Of a DNA stretch of 64,000 nt, positions 8,801 to 16,588 are shown one piece after another. Both the position numbers and the translations under genes were made by a program. The notes beneath the pieces are model-generated. The model ran no database searches. It was not told the origin of the DNA and saw only the letters and a program-made list of their open reading frames with translations. Origin of the DNA: JBKBIP01 sp046297495 (GTDB lineage Bacteria; Planctomycetota; Planctomycetia; Gemmatales; Gemmataceae); NCBI GenBank assembly GCA_046297495.1, contig JBKBIP010000004.1, forward strand, positions 124,001 to 188,000, given 5' to 3'. Positions within the stretch are counted from its first letter, which is position 1. Each line of letters starts with the position of its first letter.

Positions 8801-10411
8801 ATGAAGCAACTTCCCAATATGCGGCGCGGCATGGCTTTTGGCGTTACCTTGGCGGTCTTTGCCGGCATTCTGGCGCTTGTGACCAACAACCGCAACGGAG
8901 TTTCGCCCAGCGATCAGGCACGGGCCGCCGACATCGATATGTCCCGCATCTGGCCCATGTTCGGCGGCACCCTCCAGCGCAACATGGTCAACACCTTTGA
9001 TAAGAACATCCCGGATGAATGGGATGTCGAATCGGGGGAAAATATCAAGTGGGTGGCCAAGCTCGGCTCGCGGGCCTACGGTGGGCCAACCATCGCTGGC
9101 GGCAAAATATATGTCGGCACCAACAACGGCGCCCCGCGCAATCCCGACATCAAGGGGGACAAGGGTATCATCATGTGTTTCCGCGAGTCGGACGGCGAGT
9201 TCCTCTGGCAAGCGGTCCATGACAAGCTACCGTCTGGACAGGTCAACGATTGGCCCAACGAAGGCATTTGTTCCACCCCCGCCGTCGAGGGGAATCGCGT
9301 GTACTACGTCAGTAACCGCTGCGAGGTGGTCTGTGCGAGCACCGAAGGTTTTCTCGATGGCAAAAATGAAGGCGTGCAGGATGAAATCTACAAATCCAAG
9401 ACCGACGCCGACATCATCTGGCGCTTGGACATGATGGAGCAGCTGCGCGTCTTCCCGCACAACTTGGCCGCCTGCTCGCCGCTGCTCGTCGGTGATTTGG
9501 TGTTCATCGTCACCGCCAACGGCGTCGATGAAGGGCATATCAACATTCCGGCCCCCAAAGCGCCTAGCTTCATCGCCGTCAACAAGCACACCGGCAAGCT
9601 GGTCTGGCAGGATAATTCGCCTGGCTTGGACATCATGCACGGCCAATGGTCCAACCCAACCTATGCCGAGATCAACGGCATCCCCATGATCATCTTCCCC
9701 GGCGGTGATGGCTGGCTGCGCTCCTTCGAGCCGAAGACCGGCAAGCTGCAATGGAAGTTCGACTGTAATCCAAAGGATTCCAAGTACGTCCTCGGCGGCG
9801 CCGGCACCAAGAACGACTTCATCGCCACGCCGGTCGTTTATGACAACAAGCTGTACATCGGCGTCGGTCAGGACCCCGAACATTACGAAGGGGTCGGTCA
9901 TTTCTGGTGCATCGACTTGGCCAAGGCCGTCGAGAAAGGAAAGACCAACAAAGATAATGACGTGTCTCCGGTCAACGACAAATTCGACGCCAAAGATCCC
10001 GTCAACAAGGATTCGGCCCTCGTGTGGCACTATGGCGGCTTCGCCGATCCGGAGAAAACCGGCCGCGATTACGTCTTTGGCCGGACCATGAGCACCTGCG
10101 CCATCCATGACAACATCGTGTATGTTGCTGAGTTGGCCGGCTACCTGCACTGTCTCGACGCTCAGACTGGCAAGGTCTATTGGGTCCACGACCTGAAGTC
10201 GGCGGTCTGGGGGTCGCCGTATTGGGTCGATGGCAAAGTCTATATTGGCGATGAGGACAGCGACGTATTCGTCATGGCCCACGGCAAGGAGAAAAAGGAG
10301 CTAGGGCGTCACGAGATGCAACACGCCGTCAAGAGCACGCCCGTTGTCGTCAATGGCGTGCTGTATGTCATGACCGAAACCCACTTGTACGCCATTGCCA
10401 ATAAGAAGTGA
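8801..10411 (+). CDS. PQQ-like beta-propeller protein, exported
   Basis: 536 residues. ATG 8801 is preceded by AAGGAA at 8 bases spacing; the longer open frame upstream has no signal. A hydrophobic segment (FGVTLAVFAGILAL) near residues 13-30 is a signal anchor or signal peptide. The rest is PQQ-like propeller (WPMFGGTLQRNM, AYGGPTIAGGKIYVGT, DAQTGKVYWVHDL). Its stop overlaps the ATG of the next gene by one base (TGATG), so it is coupled to a nucleotidyltransferase-like gene. Enzyme activity is not evident. Confidence 0.85.
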   Translation: MKQLPNMRRGMAFGVTLAVFAGILALVTNNRNGVSPSDQARAADIDMSRIWPMFGGTLQRNMVNTFDKNIPDEWDVESGENIKWVAKLGSRAYGGPTIAGGKIYVGTNNGAPRNPDIKGDKGIIMCFRESDGEFLWQAVHDKLPSGQVNDWPNEGICSTPAVEGNRVYYVSNRCEVVCASTEGFLDGKNEGVQDEIYKSKTDADIIWRLDMMEQLRVFPHNLAACSPLLVGDLVFIVTANGVDEGHINIPAPKAPSFIAVNKHTGKLVWQDNSPGLDIMHGQWSNPTYAEINGIPMIIFPGGDGWLRSFEPKTGKLQWKFDCNPKDSKYVLGGAGTKNDFIATPVVYDNKLYIGVGQDPEHYEGVGHFWCIDLAKAVEKGKTNKDNDVSPVNDKFDAKDPVNKDSALVWHYGGFADPEKTGRDYVFGRTMSTCAIHDNIVYVAELAGYLHCLDAQTGKVYWVHDLKSAVWGSPYWVDGKVYIGDEDSDVFVMAHGKEKKELGRHEMQHAVKSTPVVVNGVLYVMTETHLYAIANKK

Positions 10412-11211
10412 TGGTCGCGCGCGGACGAGATTTGTGGAGCCTGGTCTTGGATCGGCAGTATATCGATCCTGAGGAGCTTGCTCTGGCGATTCAGGATCAG
10501 GCGGTTCAACATCCCCTGGATTTTCGTACTCGGCTGTTGATTCGAGATAGCTTGCAGGCGTTGCGACGTCAGTGGGGGTCGGATCGTGTGCGAACTTGGC
10601 TGTGTCATTCTCCTGCTGCCCGCCAACTGGCCACGATAGAGTCCGAAGATCTCGGACCGCCTGGCTTCCCGTTTCTGGCCGAGCAACTGATGGAACCGAC
10701 ACACCCCGATACAATTCGCCAGTTTTTACGGGAACTGAGCCTACACGTTCAGAAACCCACCCCATTGTATATCGGTGGTTCCAGCGCTTTGATTCTCCCC
10801 AGTTATCTGTCGCGCCCGACCCAAAGCCTGGATATCGTGGGTGAAATCCCCCCGGAAATTCGCTCCCAATACCAGATATTAGATGAACTCAGCCAACGCT
10901 ATCGATTACAATTAACCCACTTTCAGTCGCACTACCTGCCCACCGGCTGGCAAGAGCGCCTGCACTCCCTGGAACCGCTGGGGAAGCTACAAGTTTCCCT
11001 AGTGGATGTATATGATATTTTCTTGAGCAAGCTGTTCAGTGCCCGCGAGAAGGACCGCGATGACCTCCGGCAGCTCGCGCCGCGATTGGACAGGCCCACC
11101 TTGATCCGCCGGCTGTGTGACACCACGGCCGCGCTACGAGCCGACGTTCAGCTCCGCACTCAAGCGGAAAAAAACTGGTTTATCTTGTACGGAGAGCGAT
11201 TACCTCCATGA
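10411..11211 (+). CDS. Nucleotidyltransferase-fold protein (AbiEii/DUF6036-like), tentative
   Basis: 266 residues. The second half has YIGGSSALILPSYLSRPTQSLDIVGE, matching the pattern GG-x-A...RxTxDID of nucleotidyltransferase-fold proteins such as AbiEii and DUF6036, then VDVYDIFLSKLFSAREKDRDDL, which resembles their helical follow-on. The metal-binding Asp pair is incomplete (only one Asp in SLDIV). The N-terminal 110 residues are unassigned. Start ATG 10411 overlaps the previous stop, and the stop overlaps the next ATG by four bases (ATGA). This tight coupling to a propeller gene and a ligase gene makes a stand-alone toxin less likely. There is no partner resembling AbiEi. Confidence 0.5.
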   Translation: MVARGRDLWSLVLDRQYIDPEELALAIQDQAVQHPLDFRTRLLIRDSLQALRRQWGSDRVRTWLCHSPAARQLATIESEDLGPPGFPFLAEQLMEPTHPDTIRQFLRELSLHVQKPTPLYIGGSSALILPSYLSRPTQSLDIVGEIPPEIRSQYQILDELSQRYRLQLTHFQSHYLPTGWQERLHSLEPLGKLQVSLVDVYDIFLSKLFSAREKDRDDLRQLAPRLDRPTLIRRLCDTTAALRADVQLRTQAEKNWFILYGERLPP

Positions 11212-12323
11212 GCACGACAGCACCCGCGATCCCTGAATCCCTGCAAGCCAAGGTAAAAGAAGCCAAGGACAAGCTCGACGAACACGTTCGGCAGACGGTC
11301 GCTTGGCACTTCCATCCCGACAACGGCACTCCCTTTTGGCTGGAAAAAGCCAAGGAGTTGAAGCTCGATCCGATCAAAGAGGTGAAATGCTTCGACGACC
11401 TGAAGAAATTCGGGCTGTTCGAGGATGATTGGCTGCGCGGCGGCCCGGTGCGGCGCTTCTTGCCCAAAGCGTTGCACAACAAACCGATCTACGTCTTCGA
11501 GACCGGCGGCACCACCGGCATTCCCAAGTCACGCGTCGTCTCGGAAGATCATTGGATCGATTACGAGATCTTCAGCGAGGGGTTGCCGGACAAATACTTC
11601 CCCAAGGGATCGAACTGGCTGATGCTCGGCCCGTCTGGCCCGCGCCGGTTGCGCTTGGCCGTCGAGCACCTGTGCCAACATCGCGGCGGGATCTGCTTCT
11701 GCGTCGATCTCGACCCGCGCTGGGTCATCAAGCTGATCAAGAAGGGCTGGACCGAACACCTGAAAGCCTATCAAGACCATGTCATCGACCAGGCCCTTAC
11801 CGTGCTGTCGGCCAATCATGACATCAAGTGCATGTTCACCACGCCCAAGCTGCTCGACGCCTTGGCCAATCGCTTGGAGAAGGACGGCAGCAGCATCGCC
11901 AAGACGGGCATTACCGGCATCTTCTGCGGCGGCACCGAGATGACGTCGCAATGGATTCGTTTCGCCATCGAGGAATTGCTGGGACCGGACGTTTATATTG
12001 CCCCGACCTACGGCAACACCCTCATGGGCTTGGCCGCCTCCGACATGCCCACTCCCCCGGATTACAAGATTTGCTACTACGCCCCGGAGCCGCGCGCCGC
12101 AGTGCAGGTGGTGGATTTCGACGATTACAACAAGGTCGTCGGTTACGGACAAACTGGCCGGGTCATGCTCACGACATTGACCAAGGAGCTATTCATCCCG
12201 CGTTTCATGGAACGGGACGAAGGAGAACGCGAGCTGCCCTGCGACAAATACCCCTGGGACGGCATCAGCGGCGTTCGCCCCTTCCACGGCTTCGCCGCCA
12301 CGACGACGGTGGGAGTGTATTGA
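11208..12323 (+). CDS. Short adenylate-forming ligase, LuxE/PaaK-like
   Basis: 371 residues. The nucleotide loop ETGGTTGIPKS is at 98-108, and APTYGNTLMG near 265 stands where ligases have YG-T-E. The protein stops soon after (FHGFAATTTVGVY) and lacks the mobile C-terminal domain of PaaK. The length is that of LuxE-type acyl-protein synthetases, which adenylate a fatty acid and pass the acyl group to LuxC. A Cys lies at about 345, 27 residues from the end; LuxE carries its acyl-accepting Cys near its C-terminus, but equivalence is not shown. ATG 11208 overlaps the previous stop. A LuxC-sized aldehyde dehydrogenase is two genes downstream. Confidence 0.65.
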   Translation: MSTTAPAIPESLQAKVKEAKDKLDEHVRQTVAWHFHPDNGTPFWLEKAKELKLDPIKEVKCFDDLKKFGLFEDDWLRGGPVRRFLPKALHNKPIYVFETGGTTGIPKSRVVSEDHWIDYEIFSEGLPDKYFPKGSNWLMLGPSGPRRLRLAVEHLCQHRGGICFCVDLDPRWVIKLIKKGWTEHLKAYQDHVIDQALTVLSANHDIKCMFTTPKLLDALANRLEKDGSSIAKTGITGIFCGGTEMTSQWIRFAIEELLGPDVYIAPTYGNTLMGLAASDMPTPPDYKICYYAPEPRAAVQVVDFDDYNKVVGYGQTGRVMLTTLTKELFIPRFMERDEGERELPCDKYPWDGISGVRPFHGFAATTTVGVY

Positions 12324-12332
12324 TGGACATGA

Positions 12333-12376
12333 TTGATTCATCGATTCGCGTTCGTGAGCGCCAATCGATGAATCAA
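12333..12376. repeat. GATTCATCG palindrome family, copy 1
   Basis: Perfect 14-bp arms TTGATTCATCGATT (12333-12346) and AATCGATGAATCAA (12363-12376), with a 16-base GC-rich loop. It lies 10 bases after the ligase stop and 52 bases before the next gene. It is related to copies at 20798, 28975, 38959 and 49934. Confidence 0.75.
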
Positions 12377-12428
12377 ATTTCTCATCTACGGCAACCCTGA
12401 ATCCCTGATCCTCCCGCGGAGACCTCCC

Positions 12429-13667
12429 ATGCCCCCCACACGCTGTTATTTCCGCTGGTCGCTGCCTCTGGCCTGTCTCCTTGTACTTACCGGCGCTCCC
12501 TTGGTCGTCGCGCAACAGGCGCTCCAGGTCCACACCGATTTTCCCGGTGGGGCGGCGGCGGTGGTGCGTGTGGATGCCAAGGAGAATCTCATTCAGTTCA
12601 AGATTCCCCCGCATCCCAACGGCGGTTGGGCAAGCTGGTGGTACTTCAAAGTCACGGGGATTCAACCCGGCGACACTTTGCGACTCCAGCAACTTAGTGG
12701 CATCGCCCGGCCCCGGCAGGCGGTTTATAGTCTCGATGGCAAGACGTGGCACTTCACTCCTTCAGCGCTAACCGTGAAGATGGAAGGCACGGAAGTCACC
12801 ACTTTCACGCAGAAAATCGATGGCAAAGAAGCCTGGTTCGCTTGGTACGTGCCATTCGTGCCGCGGGATGCCGAGGCTGTCATTGATCGGGCGGTGCAAC
12901 AATGCGAATTCGCCAAGAAATTCGAGCTGTGCCAGAGCGAGGACGGCATATCAGTCCCCGGCATCCGCTTCCACGAACCGGGGGCCAGCGACGACGAACG
13001 GTTCGGGGTCTGGATTCAGGCTCGGCAACATGCCTGGGAGGTCGGCGGCAGCTGGACGGCAGCGGGGCTGATCGACTGGCTGGCCTCGGATGATCCCCGC
13101 GCCCAAGCGCTGCGGCGGAAAGCGGCGGTCTCCATCGTGCCGATCATGGATGTCGATAGCGTGCAAAAAGGCTTGGGGGGCAAGAACCAGAAGCCCCACG
13201 ACCACAACCGCGATTGGAGCGATATGCCGGTTTGGAAAGCAGTACAATCCGCCATGAGTCAAACCAAGGGGCTGGACAAGCAAGGTAAGCTTGATGTGCT
13301 GCTCGACCTGCACGATCCCGGCTGGAGCGGCGCGTTCGATTTCTGGTGCCATGCCTATCAGGTGATGACACCGACACGCCGCCGTAACACCGATCGATTC
13401 ATGGCGGCGTGCAAGGAGGAGGTCGTTGGCCTCTTACGCTGTAATGGCAAGGTCATCGTCCGCTATCCGCTCACCACGCCAACCGCTGGCATCTGGGCCT
13501 GCACCGCCACGCGCGACCATGTTGTTGGCGGCACCTTCGAGATTGGCGTTGGTCCACCGGCCGGCTATCAGGGCGGGCCGGTCGATTATCACCTGCTGGC
13601 CGGCAAACAATTGGGTCTGGCGCTGGAGAAGTATTTGCAGGCGGGGATTCGCCAGATAGAGAAATAA
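12429..13667 (+). CDS. Secreted M14-family zinc carboxypeptidase-like protein
   Basis: 412 residues. A signal peptide (residues 1-29, ending PLVVAQQ) is followed by a beta-sandwich-like N domain (30-170) and an M14 catalytic domain. Zinc ligands fit His201/Glu204 in QHAWEVG and His295 in LDLHDP; HNRDW near 259-263 fits the substrate-binding Asn-Arg; Glu371 in GTFEIGVG fits the catalytic Glu. The N domain plus M14 layout is like cytosolic carboxypeptidase/M14-type proteins rather than digestive carboxypeptidase A. ATG 12429 follows GGAGA. Substrate unknown; peptide or peptidoglycan-like amides are possible. Confidence 0.8.
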   Translation: MPPTRCYFRWSLPLACLLVLTGAPLVVAQQALQVHTDFPGGAAAVVRVDAKENLIQFKIPPHPNGGWASWWYFKVTGIQPGDTLRLQQLSGIARPRQAVYSLDGKTWHFTPSALTVKMEGTEVTTFTQKIDGKEAWFAWYVPFVPRDAEAVIDRAVQQCEFAKKFELCQSEDGISVPGIRFHEPGASDDERFGVWIQARQHAWEVGGSWTAAGLIDWLASDDPRAQALRRKAAVSIVPIMDVDSVQKGLGGKNQKPHDHNRDWSDMPVWKAVQSAMSQTKGLDKQGKLDVLLDLHDPGWSGAFDFWCHAYQVMTPTRRRNTDRFMAACKEEVVGLLRCNGKVIVRYPLTTPTAGIWACTATRDHVVGGTFEIGVGPPAGYQGGPVDYHLLAGKQLGLALEKYLQAGIRQIEK

Positions 13668-13753
13668 GTTTAGCGACGCTTCGCGGAAGCGTTTGTATGA
13701 AAAAAACCTTGAGTGGAAAGAAAGATAAATTCACCAACTTTGAGGAGCCTTCC

Positions 13754-15187
13754 ATGATTCACATTCCGGTCCTGCGTTGGGGCGAGCCGTATAAAAGCCT
13801 GGACGTGGACAAGGTCGTTCATTTCGACACCGGCGAGGTGTTGGCCGAGGTCGGGCGGGCCAACGGCGGGTTGATCGAGCGCGACATGCGAAACGCCAAG
13901 CGGGCCCGCAGTGTGCTGCTCGATATTCCCATTGCCGACTTGCTCAAGATGGTCAAAAAGGCCGGCGAATTGTACAACTCAGCCACGCTCCCCTTGGGGG
14001 ACGGCACGCAGACTCCCGACGACTTCGCCCGCATGCAATCGGCCACCACTGGCTTGCCCGAACACATGTGCCGGTTCAACATGGAAAAGAATCTGTTCGT
14101 CCTGTCCAACATGGACAAAATTCTCGACAGCCTGACGCGTGGCCTGGATCTGAATTTCCTGACGCGCGGCTTTGGCGTCGAATCGCGCGGCGTGCCAGTT
14201 AGCTATCAGGCGCAAACGCCGGTGCTCGGCATGGTGCTCCCCAGCAATTCCCCCGGCGTGCATACGCTGTGGCTGCCGATCATTCCGTTGCAAATCGGCC
14301 TGGTGCTCAAGCCTGGCCCACAAGAACCGTGGACTCCCTATCGCATGACACAAGCATTCGTACAAGCCGGCATCCCCAAGGAGGCCATCGCCATCTATCC
14401 CGGTCTCGGCGACGTGGGGGCGGCAGTCTTGGCTCATTGCCCGCGCAGCCTGATCTTCGGCGGCACTGCCACCGTCGAGCAATACAAGGGGAACCCGCGC
14501 GTACAAGCGCACGGCCCCGGCTTCAGTAAGATTCTGCTGGGCGAGGACAAAGTCGATCAATGGGAAAAATATATTGACATCATGGTCGATAGCATCTTCA
14601 AGAACAGCGGGCGTGGCTGCATCAACTGTTCGGGGGTGTGGGCGCCACGGCACACAAAGGAAATCGCCGCCGCCATCGCCGAGCGCATCGGCCCGGTGAT
14701 GCCGCTGCCGCCGGAAGACCCGAACTCCGCCTTGGCCGCCTTCACCGTGCCCGGACAAGCCGACGCCGTCAACGGCCAGATCGACGCCGACTTGAAGGAA
14801 GCCGGCACCACCGACATGACGGGCAAGTTCGGCCCGCGCCTGGTCAAGAAGGAACGCTGCGACTACCTGCGCCCCACGATCATCCATTGCGACTCGCCAC
14901 AACCAGCCATCGTCCGCAAGGAATATATGTTCCCCTTCGCCACGGTGGTTCAGTGCCCGCAAGACAAGATGCTCGACGCCATCGGCCCCACGCTGGTCTG
15001 CTCGGCCATCACCGAGGACAAGAAGTTCCAGCGCGACTTGATCGACGCCACCCACATCGACCGGCTGAACATCGGCCCCATCCCAACGATTCAGCTGAAC
15101 TGGCTGCAACCGCACGAAGGGAACATCGTCGATTTCCTGTTCCGGGCGCGGGCCTTCCAGTTTGACAAGGATATGATCAAGGTGTGA
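13754..15187 (+). CDS. Aldehyde dehydrogenase-superfamily acyl reductase, LuxC-like in size
   Basis: 477 residues. ATG 13754 is chosen over ATG 13697 because GAGGAG lies 6 bases upstream. The nucleophile is most likely Cys289 in NSGRGCINCSGV, with a second Cys at 292; LuxC acyl reductase has its catalytic Cys at about 286 and a similar length. A glycine-rich segment (FGGTATVEQYKG) fits the cofactor domain. The fold suggests NAD(P)H-dependent conversion between an acyl thioester and an aldehyde, or aldehyde oxidation. With the LuxE-sized ligase upstream it could form a carboxylate reductase pair, but an M14 gene lies between them. No bioluminescence gene set is present. Confidence 0.75.
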   Translation: MIHIPVLRWGEPYKSLDVDKVVHFDTGEVLAEVGRANGGLIERDMRNAKRARSVLLDIPIADLLKMVKKAGELYNSATLPLGDGTQTPDDFARMQSATTGLPEHMCRFNMEKNLFVLSNMDKILDSLTRGLDLNFLTRGFGVESRGVPVSYQAQTPVLGMVLPSNSPGVHTLWLPIIPLQIGLVLKPGPQEPWTPYRMTQAFVQAGIPKEAIAIYPGLGDVGAAVLAHCPRSLIFGGTATVEQYKGNPRVQAHGPGFSKILLGEDKVDQWEKYIDIMVDSIFKNSGRGCINCSGVWAPRHTKEIAAAIAERIGPVMPLPPEDPNSALAAFTVPGQADAVNGQIDADLKEAGTTDMTGKFGPRLVKKERCDYLRPTIIHCDSPQPAIVRKEYMFPFATVVQCPQDKMLDAIGPTLVCSAITEDKKFQRDLIDATHIDRLNIGPIPTIQLNWLQPHEGNIVDFLFRARAFQFDKDMIKV

Positions 15188-15226
15188 GAAAGCGTCGCCA
15201 GAGAGGGGATCGCGTCTGTTTCCGAA

Positions 15227-15273
15227 GCCCCGAAGGGGCGGTAGTTCATACGCCAGGGGCATTAGCCCCTGGC
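15227..15273. repeat. Double-hairpin repeat (CCAGGGGC family), copy 1
   Basis: Two adjacent hairpins: GCCCC-GAA-GGGGC at 15227-15239, and GCCAGGGGC-ATTA-GCCCCTGGC at 15252-15273 (9-bp perfect stem). It sits between the aldehyde dehydrogenase and OsmC-like genes. A degenerate copy lies at 18975-19022, so this is a dispersed element. It may also stop transcription from upstream. Confidence 0.7.
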
Positions 15274-15295
15274 TAGATTCTGTTCCTGATACAAC

Positions 15296-15745
15296 ATGCC
15301 AAATCTCACCTGGGACGTACGGGTGACAGCCGCGAGCGGTGAGACAGCGCGGGTGTCGGCGCGCAAGCACCGATGGGACGTGGGCGCGCCGCTGCATTTT
15401 GACTCGGAATACGCTTGCGTTACTGCGCTCGAAATGCTGCTGGGGGCGTTGGGGTCCGACCTCGTCAATGGCTTGAAACAACGCGCTCGCCGTCGCCGAT
15501 TGGAGATCACGCACATCGAGGCATCCGTGCAAGGTGAATTGGACAATCCATTGACCTATCTCGGCGTCGTGGGGGAAACCGGGCATCCCGGCTTGCGGCG
15601 TGTGGCTGTCAAAGTGTTCGTCAGCACGCTGGCTTCCGAGGAAGAGACGCAGGCCGTGTGGCGGGAAACGCTGGCCGGCTCCCCGCTGGTTCACACCTTG
15701 CGGCCCACGGTGAACTTGGAATTACAGCTGAAAATCGTCCTGTAA
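15296..15745 (+). CDS. OsmC-like fold protein without the redox cysteines
   Basis: 149 residues, the usual OsmC length. The segment ALEMLLGALGSDLVNGL aligns with the OsmC motif E-LL-A-LG-C: the peroxidatic Cys position is Asp55 here. Near the C-terminus GSPLVHTL stands where OsmC/Ohr has the second Cys (CPV), now Ser. The only Cys is residue 41. A thiol peroxidase role is therefore unlikely; the fold may bind a small ligand or support a neighbour enzyme. The stop lies 21 bp before the next start, opening a four-gene cassette. The ATG has no clear Shine-Dalgarno. Confidence 0.7.
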   Translation: MPNLTWDVRVTAASGETARVSARKHRWDVGAPLHFDSEYACVTALEMLLGALGSDLVNGLKQRARRRRLEITHIEASVQGELDNPLTYLGVVGETGHPGLRRVAVKVFVSTLASEEETQAVWRETLAGSPLVHTLRPTVNLELQLKIVL

Positions 15746-15766
15746 GCGAGTGAAAGGAGAACGTCG

Positions 15767-16588
15767 ATGGCCAAGCCGATTCTCGTTGGCGCCGTGCTCT
15801 ATGATCCCAAAGTGTCCATTATTTGGGACATCATCCGCGAGTTTTTCGAGGATAACGGCTGCCCCATCGATGTCGTCTTTTACACCAATTATGAGCTGCA
15901 AGTGCAAGCGCTGGTCCAGGGACATATTGACATCGCCTGGAACTCGCCCCTGGCTTGGTTGGACTCCCAGCGGCAAGCGGCGGGGCGCTGTCGCGCCATT
16001 GCCATGCGCGACACCGACCAGGACCGTGTTTCCCACTGGATCACGCGCCGCGGCGGCCCCATCCGCCAAGTATCCGACCTGCGCGGTCAAACGGTGGCTG
16101 TGGGAGCCAAGGACTCGCCACAAGCGACGTTGATCCCGCTGGGGCTGTTGCAGCGCCACGGACTGGAACCGGGACGCGACGTGCAAGTGCGCCGCTTTGA
16201 TGTCCTTGTCGGCAAGCACGGCGACCACATCGGCGGCGAACTCGATGCCTTCCGCTGTCTCGAACGGGGCGAGGCTCAGGCTTGCGCCATGCTCGACTTG
16301 AACTGGGAAGGGTGGTCCAAGGACGGCACCATCAACCCCGATCAATTCGGCATTCTCGCCAGCACGGATCATTTCGATCATTGTGTTTTCACGGTGCGCG
16401 ACGACTTCCCCGCCGACCGGGAGCAACAGTGGCTCGCCGTCCTTTTTTCCATGAGCTACGACAATCCCAAGCACCGCGAAATGATGGACATGGAAGGATT
16501 GAAGCAATGGCGGCCAGGGCGGACGACTGGCTTTCAAGCCCTTGCTGAGGCCGTGAACCGACAGCAATTTTTCGAGGCCTTTACGTGA
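15767..16588 (+). CDS. PhnD/SsuA-type substrate-binding protein lacking a signal peptide
   Basis: 273 residues; start ATG 15767 after AGGAGA. The fold pattern is that of type-2 periplasmic binding proteins for phosphonate/sulfonate-like ligands: VGAVLYDPKV, VVFYTNYELQVQALVQGHIDIAWNSPLAWL, LRGQTVAVGAKDSPQATLIPL. The N-terminus (MAKPILVG) is the first beta strand, so the protein should stay in the cytosol. No ABC permease or ATPase is adjacent. It could be a ligand carrier or an enzyme of the NMT1/MqnA-like class rather than a transporter part. Its stop overlaps the GTG start of the MetE-like gene by four bases. Confidence 0.75.
   Translation: MAKPILVGAVLYDPKVSIIWDIIREFFEDNGCPIDVVFYTNYELQVQALVQGHIDIAWNSPLAWLDSQRQAAGRCRAIAMRDTDQDRVSHWITRRGGPIRQVSDLRGQTVAVGAKDSPQATLIPLGLLQRHGLEPGRDVQVRRFDVLVGKHGDHIGGELDAFRCLERGEAQACAMLDLNWEGWSKDGTINPDQFGILASTDHFDHCVFTVRDDFPADREQQWLAVLFSMSYDNPKHREMMDMEGLKQWRPGRTTGFQALAEAVNRQQFFEAFT

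Noticed and set aside
9227..10282. Long minus-strand open frame opposite the second propeller
   Set aside because: It is a shadow of codon bias; no domain or ribosome site, and the plus-strand gene is well supported.
10411..11211. Abi/toxin-antitoxin system
   Set aside because: No antitoxin-like partner, no phage or mobile genes nearby, and overlaps with metabolic-type genes on both sides.
13979..15694. Long minus-strand open frame opposite the aldehyde dehydrogenase
   Set aside because: It mirrors a GC-rich coding gene with clear ALDH motifs and has low-complexity, motif-free protein.
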